Shown here in pieces: positions 16,816-23,915 of a DNA stretch of 37,377 nt (positions within the stretch are counted from its first letter, which is position 1; each line of letters begins with the position of its first letter). This DNA is from Frankia alni. Its GTDB lineage: Bacteria > Actinomycetota > Actinomycetes > Frankiales > Frankiaceae. The notes under the pieces are model-generated. The model was not told the DNA's origin, searched no databases, and worked only from the letters and a program-made list of their open reading frames with translations. The translations under genes were made by a program, and so were the position numbers. The DNA is taken from contig JAMFSN010000249.1 of assembly GCA_026225295.1 (NCBI GenBank), positions 1-37,377 of the forward strand, given 5' to 3'.

Positions 16816-17181
16816 TCAGCGGCCCGGCGGTTCCACGGTTCGGGCCAGCGAGCGGGGCGCGACCAGCGTGTAGGACGTCCGGATCCACTCGGTGACCAGC
16901 TGCCAGCGTTCGGCCGGCTCGTCCTCGGCCAGGGTCACCGAAACCCAGCCGTGGCGGCCCAGCCCGTACCCCATCGGGCTGACCGCCGGGTCGGTGGCCA
17001 CCACCGCGGCCGCCTCCTCCTTGGGCAGCTTCACGGTGATGCGCCCCGCGTCGGGCGCCGAGAACACGAAGTTCTTGCCCCGGACCCGGAAGGTCGGCTC
17101 CCCGTCCCAGGCCTCGATGTCGACCCGTTCGACCTCCGGCAGGTCGGCCACGACCGCCTCGATCCGCTCCAGATTGCCCAT
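16816..17181 (-). CDS. MmcQ/YjbR family DNA-binding-like protein
   Basis: 121 residues from ATG 17181 (MGNLERIEAVV), preceded by a GGGG-rich ribosome site. YjbR/CyaY-like fold: FRVRGKNFVFSAP, ITVKLPKEEA, GLGRHGWVSVTLAED and WIRTSYTLVAPRSLA are the usual conserved blocks. Length is normal. The family's biochemical role is not established; some members bind DNA. It is last in a leftward gene row, 93 bases after crtYd, and may be transcribed separately. Confidence 0.82.
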   Translation of the reverse strand: MGNLERIEAVVADLPEVERVDIEAWDGEPTFRVRGKNFVFSAPDAGRITVKLPKEEAAAVVATDPAVSPMGYGLGRHGWVSVTLAEDEPAERWQLVTEWIRTSYTLVAPRSLARTVEPPGR

Positions 17182-17274
17182 CCCGCCCCGTCCCTGGTCG
17201 ACCCGTCCGTCCCGTGTCACAACCGCCGACCGGTCACCCCGGCCGCCCGGTCACCCCTGCCGCCCGGCCCTCCG

Positions 17275-17580
17275 TCAACGGGTCGGCGGCAACCGTCGTC
17301 CCCACCAGACCCACCAGGCCAACGTCTGCAGGACCAGCGAGAACCCGAACAACAGATCCTCGACCGGGGCGTAGGCGACGCGCACGCCGATGATCGCGTC
17401 CGGGTTGTACCGCACGATATCGAGCCCGGTGAGCACCCCGTTGGTGAGCAGCTGGAACGTCACGATGATCGCGTAGGCCACCCAGAACGCGCGCCGGGTG
17501 AGCAGCCGGGTCCGCAGCACCAGCAGGTCGAGCGCCGCCGCCCCGATCACGCCGACCACCGCCAGGGCGGTGTAGCTCAC
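17275..17580 (-). CDS. crtYd: lycopene cyclase subunit CrtYd
   Basis: 101 residues from GTG 17580, overlapping the crtYc stop by GTGA. Three membrane segments and the conserved APVEDLLFGF (71-80), which supplies the acidic residues typical of the type found in Gram-positive heterodimeric lycopene cyclases and in fungal fusions. With CrtYc it forms the cyclase that closes a ring on lycopene. Whether the product is beta or epsilon, and one- or two-ended, cannot be read from the sequence. A CruF elsewhere in the window suggests one end stays open. Confidence 0.88.
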   Translation of the reverse strand: MSYTALAVVGVIGAAALDLLVLRTRLLTRRAFWVAYAIIVTFQLLTNGVLTGLDIVRYNPDAIIGVRVAYAPVEDLLFGFSLVLQTLAWWVWWGRRLPPTR

Positions 17581-17945
17581 GGGCCCGACTCGCCCGGCGC
17601 CCCCGACCCGTCCGGCGTGACCTCGTCACCGACCGCCCAGCCCCGCACGGCCCGGACCGCCTCCAGGGTGAGGATCGCGCAGACCGGCACGACCAGGAAG
17701 AACAGCAGTTCTTCGAGCGGCAGGCGACCCGGCAGCCGGACCCCGGTGGTCCGGGCCCGGTCGTAGTACCAGTGGTGGCGGGCGATCGCGTACAGATCCC
17801 AGACCACGAACACGGCCGCCACCGGAACGAGGGTCAGCACCAGCCGGAGCGGCCGGGCGTAGACCCGGGTGTGCAGCACGATCTCCAGCGGGGCGGTGCC
17901 CAGCAGGCAGGCGACCAGCACCGCCAGATAGATCAGATGCGCCAT
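17577..17945 (-). CDS. crtYc: lycopene cyclase subunit CrtYc
   Basis: 122 residues from ATG 17945. Three hydrophobic segments; the paired motif PLEELLFFLVVP (76-87) is the CrtYc counterpart of the motif in CrtYd. The segment FVVWDLYAIARHHWYYD (47-63) is also characteristic. The C-terminal 20 residues are a polar tail rich in Gly and Pro. It lies 46 bases after thiE on the same strand and is coupled to crtYd, so thiS-thiE-crtYc-crtYd may form one transcript, an odd mix of vitamin and pigment genes. Confidence 0.88.
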   Translation of the reverse strand: MAHLIYLAVLVACLLGTAPLEIVLHTRVYARPLRLVLTLVPVAAVFVVWDLYAIARHHWYYDRARTTGVRLPGRLPLEELLFFLVVPVCAILTLEAVRAVRGWAVGDEVTPDGSGAPGESGP

Positions 17946-17991
17946 GTCCCGTCCGGCCACCGCCGCCCGACCCGATCCGATCCGGCCGGGA

Positions 17992-18702
17992 TCAGGTCGA
18001 CCGCAGCCGGCGGCCGAGCGAGGCGGCGGCCGCGGCCGGGTCGTCCGCGCCGGTGATCCCGCGCACGACCACGACCCGGCGGGCCCCGGTGGCGAGGACG
18101 TCATCGAGCGTGTCCTCGCCGACGCCACCGGTGACGAACCAGGGCTTGGCGCCCGGCTCGAACGGGGGGGCGAGCCGCGCGGCCAGTCGGGGCAGCTCCA
18201 GACCGACCGGCGCCCGGCCGGCCTTGGTCGGGGTCGCCCACACCGGCCCGACGCAGAAGTAGTCGACGTCCGGATCGGCGATCGCCGCCCGGAGCTGGTC
18301 GGGGTCATGGGTCGACAACCCGATGAGCACGTCCGGGCCGACGAACCGCCGGGCCACCGCGGGTGGGATGTCGTCCTGACCGACATGCAGGATGTCGACC
18401 CCCGTCGCCGCGGCCAGGTCGGCCCGGTCGTTGGCGCTCACCAACGGGCCCGACCGGGAGCCGGCCGGCCCCCGGGACCGGGCCGCCGCGGCCGCGGTGC
18501 GCGCGATGGTCAGGGCCAGCACCTCGGCGCGCCACTCGACGGTCTTGTCCCGGACCTGCACCAGGTCGACCCCGGGCGCCCCCAGCACCCCGTCCAGGAA
18601 CGGGCCGAAGGACGGCCGGACGGGCGTGCACAGGTACAGCCGGGCGTCGGCGAGGGCGGCCAGCCGGGTCGCCCGGCCCGGGTCAGCCACCGGCGACGGC
18701 AC
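17992..18702 (-). CDS. thiE: thiamine phosphate synthase
   Basis: 236 residues from GTG 18702, chosen because GGAGG (complement of 18709-18713) sits exactly six bases upstream. TIM-barrel ThiE: VDLVQVRDK near residue 45, LVSANDRADLAAATG, HVGQDDIP, GLSTHD, VGPVWATPTKAGRAPVGL and PWFVTGGV match the phosphate- and pyrimidine-binding loops. It joins HMP-PP and the thiazole phosphate to give thiamin phosphate. It overlaps the end of thiS by 20 bases. The overall family fit is clear, although VRDK replaces the commoner REKD. Confidence 0.9.
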   Translation of the reverse strand: MPSPVADPGRATRLAALADARLYLCTPVRPSFGPFLDGVLGAPGVDLVQVRDKTVEWRAEVLALTIARTAAAAARSRGPAGSRSGPLVSANDRADLAAATGVDILHVGQDDIPPAVARRFVGPDVLIGLSTHDPDQLRAAIADPDVDYFCVGPVWATPTKAGRAPVGLELPRLAARLAPPFEPGAKPWFVTGGVGEDTLDDVLATGARRVVVVRGITGADDPAAAAASLGRRLRST

Positions 18703-18883
18703 GCACGACCTCCAGCACGTCGCCGTCGGCCAGGACCGTCGCGGCCGCCTCGGACGGCGTCAGCGCCACGCCGTTGCGCTCGACGACCGCGCTCCCGGGC
18801 CGCAGCCCGAGCTGCCCGAGCAACGCGGGCACCACGGCCCCCTCCTCGAGCTGCCGCTGCTCGCCGTTCACCGTCACCAGCAC
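18683..18883 (-). CDS. thiS: thiamin sulfur carrier protein ThiS
   Basis: 66 residues from GTG 18883, ending in VAGG. The terminal Gly-Gly is the site that becomes the thiocarboxylate. The beta-grasp pattern (MLVTVNGEQ, then VVERNGVAL and DGDVLEVVRAVAGG) is typical. It donates sulfur to ThiG for thiazole formation. A TAAGCT box six bases before the GTG suggests a leaderless start. thiE follows with an overlap. thiG and thiH lie 4 kb upstream on the same strand rather than adjacent. Confidence 0.9.
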   Translation of the reverse strand: MLVTVNGEQRQLEEGAVVPALLGQLGLRPGSAVVERNGVALTPSEAAATVLADGDVLEVVRAVAGG

Positions 18884-18889
18884 CCGGCC

Positions 18890-18895
18890 AGCTTA
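18890..18895 (-). promoter_or_regulatory. -10 box of leaderless thiS
   Basis: TAAGCT read leftward, six bases before the thiS GTG. No Shine-Dalgarno lies between. No THI-box is visible here, unlike upstream of thiG. Confidence 0.5.
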
Positions 18896-18937
18896 TGAGG
18901 CGGGCGAGCCCGGGGGGGCCCACCCACCACGCGTAGG

Positions 18938-19261
18938 TCAGAAGCCGAGGGCCTGGGCCCGCCGCTTGATTTCGGTGCCGCGGTTCTCGGTCAGGGCCTG
19001 GATCGGGGTGCCCGGCAGTGTGGGGTCCTCACGGAACAACCACTCGAGCGCCTGATCGTCGCTGAAACCGGCGTCGCGGAGCACGGTGAGCAGGCCGGTG
19101 AGTCCCTTGAGGACCATCCCGTCGGAGACGAACTCCGCCGGTATCCGCAGGACACCGTCCCGGCGGGTGGCGAGGATCTTGTTTTCCTTCACCATCTGAC
19201 GGACCCGGGTGATGGGAACACCCAACTGGTCCGCCACATCCGGCAGGGTCAGCCAGTTCAT
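18938..19261 (-). CDS. Rv2175c-type DNA-binding protein
   Basis: 107 residues from ATG 19261; GTG 19267 would add two. N-terminal helix-turn-helix (WLTLPDVADQLGVPITRVRQ), then the family's second domain with VLRIPAEF, LTGLLTVLRDAGFSDDQALEWLF and RRAQALGF. The M. tuberculosis homologue is a DNA-binding substrate of the kinase PknL, phosphorylated in its N-terminal tail. Here the protein begins directly at the HTH, without that tail. The nearest PASTA kinase is 8.5 kb away on the plus strand. TACTTT lies six bases before the ATG. Confidence 0.88.
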   Translation of the reverse strand: MNWLTLPDVADQLGVPITRVRQMVKENKILATRRDGVLRIPAEFVSDGMVLKGLTGLLTVLRDAGFSDDQALEWLFREDPTLPGTPIQALTENRGTEIKRRAQALGF

Positions 19262-19267
19262 GGTCAC

Positions 19268-19273
19268 AAAGTA
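19268..19273 (-). promoter_or_regulatory. -10 box of leaderless Rv2175c-like gene
   Basis: TACTTT read leftward, six bases before ATG 19261. GGAAGG lies further upstream and would be outside such a transcript. Confidence 0.5.
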
Positions 19274-19399
19274 GCTACCTTCCGGGCGGCGCGCAGCATC
19301 GTGGTCGAGGGGGGCGGGGGAACGATCGGGTCGGCGATCCGGGTCGCCCCGGGCCGGCCGCCGTCGAGCTGACCGTAGCGGTCACCCGGGGAGTGGGCG

Positions 19400-21007
19400 T
19401 CACTCGGGCGCCGTGGGGGCGCCGTTCGTCGCCGCGGACCGGGCCGCCGCCTCCAGCACCGAGATCACCCGCCGGCCCTCGCCGGCCAGGGCCGGCAGCG
19501 GCCAGCCCGACACCAGGTGGTCGGCGAGCGCGCGGTGCCCTTCGACGGTCCGCGCCGCCGCGCCCGAAACCGGCACCCGGGCCACCACCCCGTCGGCCCG
19601 GTACAACATCATCCCGCCCGCCCCACCGGAAGCGGGCGCCCCGGCGCCGGGGCCGTCGTTGGTCGGCCCGCCGCCCGCCCCAGGCGTCGACGGCCCGACG
19701 AGCGTCCCGTCGACCCCTTGGACACAGAAGGCCGGCCGGGGGTACGCCTCGACATCCGACAGCGTGACCTGCGCTTCGGTCCCACCCGCGAAGCGCACCA
19801 GGATCCGGCTGTGATCGGTGTTGGCGACGTCGTGCCAGGTGTGTTTCCCGCTCGTCGCGGACACCCAGTCGACCGGCTCGTCGATCAGGCCCAGCAGCCA
19901 CCCGACCGGCCCGACACCCTGGTCGAAGAGCTGGCCGCCGGACAGTCGGGTGTCGTCGTGCCAGGTGCCTTCGGGCCGGCGGAACGCCGTGGCCGACACC
20001 TCGATCCAGAACACCGCGCCGACCGCCCCCCGACGCACCGCGGCGGCGGCGGCCCGGTAGGCCGGGATCCCGCCCGGTCCGGGCATGGTGGCGACGGTCA
20101 GCTCCCGCTCCGCGGCCAGGGCCGTCAGCTCGTCGGCGTCGTGGGCGGACAGGCTGTGGGGCGCCTCGATCAGGACGTGCTTGCCCGCTTCCAGGGCCCG
20201 CATCCCCCACTCGGCCCGGGTGTTGGAGCGGGTGCAGACCGCGATCAGGCCGAGGTCCGGGTCGGCGACCAGCTCCGTCGGAGTGGTGTACCGGCGGACC
20301 CAGGCCCCGGCGTCCGGGCCGGCGATCGACGGGCCGGCGACACTCTCGGTGACGGCGCCCAGTTCCAGCCCGGGGGTGGCGCGGGCCGCCGCGGCGTGGG
20401 CGACCGCCCGATCGGTGGTTCCGAGCACGCCGACCCGGACCGGCGGCCGGTCGTGGACGTCGAGGGCGTACCGCAGCCACCGACCGACCAGGCGCTGGAA
20501 CTCGGGATCGGCGAGCGTCTCCTCGGACCCGCCGAGGGTCAGCACCCCCAGCCCGGTGGACGGCCGCCAGGTGCAGACCGGCTGCTCGGCCAACTCGTAA
20601 CGGACGGTCAAGAGGCGTTGAACGTCGTCGGCGACCTTGTCGACCAGCACCCACGAGTCGACGAACCGTTGGTCGGGGTCGAGCCGGACCCCGACCTCCT
20701 GGCCGTGCTGACCGGTCGCGACCCGCAACTCGTAAGGCGGGATGGTCCGGGCCGGCACGAGGCCGGTGGCCTCGACGAGCGGGCTGTCGGCCGGCAGCGA
20801 CCCCAGGGTCGGGCCGGCCAGCAGGACGGGGACGCTCTGCCGGGCCCGGTCGAGCAGATCCTGCTCAACGGTGTCGAGCGGACGATCGATCAGCACCAGC
20901 AGCGCGTCGGCGGCCCGGGCCGAGGTCGGGCCGAGCCCGGCCCCCCGCAGATGCTCCCCCAGAGCCGCCGCGCCGGGCCGGTTGGATACCAGATGAATGC
21001 GCGGCAC
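19400..21007 (-). CDS. ThuA-like / Gfo-Idh-MocA fusion protein
   Basis: 535 residues from GTG 21007. Residues 1-185 resemble a ThuA/glutamine-amidotransferase-like domain: LLVLIDRPLDTVEQ early, then PVCTWRPSTGLGVLTLGG and a final WLRYAL, as in ThuA ends. From about 190 there is a Gfo/Idh/MocA dehydrogenase with Rossmann VGVLGTTDRA and AVCTRSN. The canonical Glu-Lys-Pro of the family is Glu-Ala-Pro here (281-283, after GKHVLI), so the usual catalytic/NAD-contacting lysine is missing. A Gly/Pro/Ala-rich insert lies near 445-465. Likely an unusual or inactive dehydrogenase; substrate unknown. TAGAGT six bases before the GTG suggests a leaderless start. Confidence 0.75.
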   Translation of the reverse strand: MPRIHLVSNRPGAAALGEHLRGAGLGPTSARAADALLVLIDRPLDTVEQDLLDRARQSVPVLLAGPTLGSLPADSPLVEATGLVPARTIPPYELRVATGQHGQEVGVRLDPDQRFVDSWVLVDKVADDVQRLLTVRYELAEQPVCTWRPSTGLGVLTLGGSEETLADPEFQRLVGRWLRYALDVHDRPPVRVGVLGTTDRAVAHAAAARATPGLELGAVTESVAGPSIAGPDAGAWVRRYTTPTELVADPDLGLIAVCTRSNTRAEWGMRALEAGKHVLIEAPHSLSAHDADELTALAAERELTVATMPGPGGIPAYRAAAAAVRRGAVGAVFWIEVSATAFRRPEGTWHDDTRLSGGQLFDQGVGPVGWLLGLIDEPVDWVSATSGKHTWHDVANTDHSRILVRFAGGTEAQVTLSDVEAYPRPAFCVQGVDGTLVGPSTPGAGGGPTNDGPGAGAPASGGAGGMMLYRADGVVARVPVSGAAARTVEGHRALADHLVSGWPLPALAGEGRRVISVLEAAARSAATNGAPTAPE

Positions 21008-21013
21008 GCTGGG

Positions 21014-21019
21014 ACTCTA
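21014..21019 (-). promoter_or_regulatory. -10 box of leaderless Gfo-Idh fusion gene
   Basis: TAGAGT read leftward, six bases before GTG 21007, inside a locally AT-rich patch (21016-21026). Confidence 0.5.
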
Positions 21020-21105
21020 ATAAATGATGACACCCGTTTGGCCATCGGGTGCCGGTGTCCGGACCGGCGAGTCGCGCTCCGGTCGCGGTCCGGTCGGGCG
21101 GCGGT

Positions 21106-22299
21106 CTACAGCGACTTGACCGGGACGCCGGGGTCGGCGAAACGCTCCTGGTCCACCGGCGGGCCCGCGCCGATCAGCCGGCGGCCGGCCATGACATCCA
21201 GCGGTCGCCTGGCCGCGAAGATCGCGCTCAGGCGACCGGCGTCGTCGAACCAGCCGACCGCCCACTTCGGCTCGCCCGGATCGCCGCGCCAGACCGGCTC
21301 CGCCCCGGCCGGCCGGTGACCGGCGTACTGGAGCATCCGGCCCAGCTGGTCGGACCAGACGTAGGGCACGGGGTCGTACCGGGTCGGCTCACCGAGCAGC
21401 GTCGCCACCGCCGCCACCGGCGCCTGCTGGGCGTTGTCCCAGTGCTCGAGCCGCAGCCGGGTGCCGAACCGGCCCGACCACCAGGCCGCGCAGTCACCCA
21501 CCGCCACCACCGGGCCGGCCGAGGCGCCCGGGCCGGCGGCGGTCCCGGTCCAGGAAACGGACAGGAACTCGTCGGTCACCACGCCCCGGTCCAGTTCCAG
21601 GCCGCTGTCGGCCAGCCAGTCGAGCCGGGGCCGGACGCCCACCCCGACCAGGACGACGTCGGCGGCCAGATGATCCCCATCGGCCAGTTCCAGGCCGTCC
21701 GGGCGGACGGCGGCGACGGCGGTGTTGAGGCGCAGCTCGATGCCGTGCTCGGCGTACCAGGGAGCGGTCACGCGCCCGACCGCGTGGTCGAGCGCGACCG
21801 CCAGCGGCGCGGAGCCCGCCTCGACGACCACCACCTGCGCGCCGGCGGCCGCGGCGGCCGTCGCGACCTCGGCGCCGATCCACCCGGCGCCGACGACGGC
21901 CACCCGGGCCCCGGGGACGAGCTCCTTCCGCAGTTCCAGCGCGTCGTCGATGGTGCGCAGGACCCGTTGCCGCCCGTCGCCGGGCAACGTCACCGGGTCC
22001 GCGCCGGTCGCGATGACCAGACCGTCGTAGTCGAGTGGGCCCTCGTCGGTCTCGACCACGCCGGGCCGCAGGCCGGTCGCCCGCCGGCCGAGCAGCAGCT
22101 CGACCCCGTCGAGGTCGATCGGAAAGGTCGTGTCGTCGACCTTGCCGGCCAGGACGCCCTTGGACAGCGGGGGCCGGTCGTAGGGCCGGTGACGTTCCGC
22201 GCCGACCAGCGTGATCACCCCGGCGTAACCCGCCCGCCGCAACTCCTCACAGGCCCGGCCACCGGCCTGACCGGCCCCGACGACGATCACTCGCTCCAT
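21106..22299 (-). CDS. FAD-dependent ferredoxin reductase family protein
   Basis: 397 residues from ATG 22299. Two dinucleotide-binding motifs: VIVVGAGQAGGRACEELR at the N-terminus for FAD and VAVVGAGWIGAEVA near the middle for NAD(P)H. YDRPPLSK, VGVGVRP, VAVGDCAAW and PYVWSDQLGRMLQYAGH follow, the pattern of ferredoxin/rubredoxin-type reductases that feed P450s or dioxygenases. No ferredoxin gene is adjacent. The only P450-like gene in the window is 10 kb away and itself odd. The partner is therefore unknown. Confidence 0.87.
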   Translation of the reverse strand: MERVIVVGAGQAGGRACEELRRAGYAGVITLVGAERHRPYDRPPLSKGVLAGKVDDTTFPIDLDGVELLLGRRATGLRPGVVETDEGPLDYDGLVIATGADPVTLPGDGRQRVLRTIDDALELRKELVPGARVAVVGAGWIGAEVATAAAAAGAQVVVVEAGSAPLAVALDHAVGRVTAPWYAEHGIELRLNTAVAAVRPDGLELADGDHLAADVVLVGVGVRPRLDWLADSGLELDRGVVTDEFLSVSWTGTAAGPGASAGPVVAVGDCAAWWSGRFGTRLRLEHWDNAQQAPVAAVATLLGEPTRYDPVPYVWSDQLGRMLQYAGHRPAGAEPVWRGDPGEPKWAVGWFDDAGRLSAIFAARRPLDVMAGRRLIGAGPPVDQERFADPGVPVKSL

Positions 22300-22410
22300 G
22301 AGGCGAGGCTAGCGGTCGGAACACCCGGCGCGCACGGGATCGGAGCGCCCCCCGCGCCGGCCGTCCCCAGTTCAGCCCGGGCCGGGCATCGCGTCCGCCG
22401 CCAGTCGGCG

Positions 22411-22455
22411 GTTGGCATGGCCAGCGGACGCCCCAGGGCCCGCTGGCAACGACCC
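22411..22455 (-). repeat. dispersed intergenic element, copy C
   Basis: The reverse complement of 22425-22453 agrees with 9068-9096 at 24 of 29 positions without gaps. Similarity fades on both sides but TGCCA and GCGGC words continue in register. Confidence 0.5.
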
Positions 22456-22659
22456 CCAGCCTGTGTTCGGGCCCGGACGGGCGACTGCCGGGTCAGCCGA
22501 CGCCCAGACCTGCGCCTGCCCTGCCACTTGCGGCCCAAACCGACCCACGGCGAGGCGGGCCACTCGCTGGCACCGTCAGCGCCGGCTGGGAGACACGCTG
22601 ATCCTGACGACGGCGGCCAGCCGAGGTCCGGCCGCGTACTGGTCTGAAATCCGCGTCCC

Positions 22660-22711
22660 GAGGTTGGCCCCCCAAGCGGAGTCCCGGTGACGCGCTTGGG
22701 GGGCCAACCTC
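22660..22711 (-). terminator. perfect 19-bp hairpin downstream of thiH
   Basis: Left arm 22660-22678, right arm 22693-22711, loop of 14 bases. The arms are exact reverse complements. It begins 46 bases after the thiH stop in the direction of transcription, so a terminator is the simplest reading. No T-tract follows. Confidence 0.65.
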
Positions 22712-22757
22712 AGCCAGGCGGCGGCTCCCGCTGACGCTGCCCCTGCGGGCCGACCGG

Positions 22758-23915
22758 TCAGGCGTCGACCAGCGGGAAGGCGTCTTTCCAGACCGGCTCG
22801 TAGCCGTTCGCGCGCAGCATCGCGGCGATCTGGTCCGGGGAGCGTTCGTCGCTGATCGAAAACTGCTCCTGGGCCTGGCCGGGCGTCGTGTAGCCGCCCG
22901 GTTCGGTGGAGGATCCGGCGCTCATCGTGGTCACGGCGATCTGCACCAGCCCGTCGCGCAGGGCGGCCGGTTCCCGGGTCGACAGGACGATGCCGACGTC
23001 GGGGGCGAACAGTCGCAGGGCCGCCAGGGCCTGCACGAACGCCGCGTCGTCGACATCCACGACCGGGGGGAACCCGCTGGCGCTGGGTTTGAGGCGCGGG
23101 AGCGCGACGGCCACCTCGGTGCGCCAGTAACGACGGGCCAGGAAGTCGGCGTGGGCGGCCAGGGCCAGCACGTCGGCGCGCCAGTCGGTCGCGAGCCCCA
23201 GCAACGCGCCGAGCCCGAGCCGCCGGACGCCGGCCTCGGCGGCCCGCTCGAAGGAGGACAGGCGCCGGTCGAAGTCGCGTTTCCAGCCGGCCACGTGCAC
23301 CTCGCTGTACCGGGACCGGTCGTAGGTCTCCTGGTAGTGCACGACGCCTTCCAGCCCGGCGGCGACGAGCCGGCCGTAGGTGTCGTCGGAGAAGGTCTGG
23401 GTCTCGATGGCGATCGCCGGGAAGTGCGGACCTAGCCGACCGACCACCTCGACCAGGTAGTCGGGCGAGACCTCGAGCCGGTGCTCGCCGGAAACCAGCA
23501 GCAGGTGCCGGAACCCGCGGTCGGCCAGGATGGCCGCCTCGTCGACCACCTCGGCGGGAGTCAGGGTCCGCCGGACGACGTCCAGACCTTTCGCGAAGCC
23601 GCAGTAGGCGCAGGACGACAGGCAGGCGTTCGACACGTACAGCGGCGCGAACAACCGGACCGCCCGCCCGAACCGGCGCAGGGTGACCGCCCGGGCGGCC
23701 GCCGCGATCTCCTCCAGCCGGGAGCCGGCAGCGGGGGCGAGCAGGGTGGCCAGATCGGCCAGGCCGGCCGGGCCCCGGGCGGCCCCGTCGCCGACCGCCA
23801 GCCGGGCCAGCGCCCCGTCGACGGCCGCCGGCGACGTCTCCACCGCCGCGGCCGACAGACCGGGTACGTCGAGGCGCTCCAGCTCCTGGGCGAACAGTCC
23901 CGGCGGCGCGCTCAC
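22758..23915 (-). CDS. thiH: 2-iminoacetate synthase ThiH
   Basis: 385 residues from GTG 23915, overlapping the thiG stop. Radical SAM enzyme: the cluster-binding cysteines C98, C102 and C105 lie in [11 protein letters not shown]. Further ThiH blocks are [43 protein letters not shown] and [14 protein letters not shown] near the C-terminus. It splits tyrosine to give dehydroglycine for the thiazole ring. Use of ThiH rather than ThiO suggests a tyrosine route. Transcribed with thiG under the TPP riboswitch and followed by a strong hairpin. Confidence 0.93.
   Translation of the reverse strand: MSAPPGLFAQELERLDVPGLSAAAVETSPAAVDGALARLAVGDGAARGPAGLADLATLLAPAAGSRLEEIAAAARAVTLRRFGRAVRLFAPLYVSNACLSSCAYCGFAKGLDVVRRTLTPAEVVDEAAILADRGFRHLLLVSGEHRLEVSPDYLVEVVGRLGPHFPAIAIETQTFSDDTYGRLVAAGLEGVVHYQETYDRSRYSEVHVAGWKRDFDRRLSSFERAAEAGVRRLGLGALLGLATDWRADVLALAAHADFLARRYWRTEVAVALPRLKPSASGFPPVVDVDDAAFVQALAALRLFAPDVGIVLSTREPAALRDGLVQIAVTTMSAGSSTEPGGYTTPGQAQEQFSISDERSPDQIAAMLRANGYEPVWKDAFPLVDA

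Larger units (their letters stand above)
22300..22757. other. non-coding stretch with repeats and hairpins
   Basis: 458 bases between thiH and the flavoprotein gene. I see no convincing gene. It contains dispersed element copy C (about 22411-22455) and an 8-bp perfect inverted repeat, GCGTCCGC at 22391-22398 with GCGGACGC at 22424-22431. It also contains a possible fourth partial copy near 22566-22620 and a perfect 19-bp hairpin at 22660-22711. Confidence 0.6.

Noticed and set aside
22299-22312. TAGCCT one base before the flavoprotein ATG as a leaderless -10
   Set aside because: The spacing is too short for a start at the ATG, and no later in-frame start at the right distance keeps the FAD motif.
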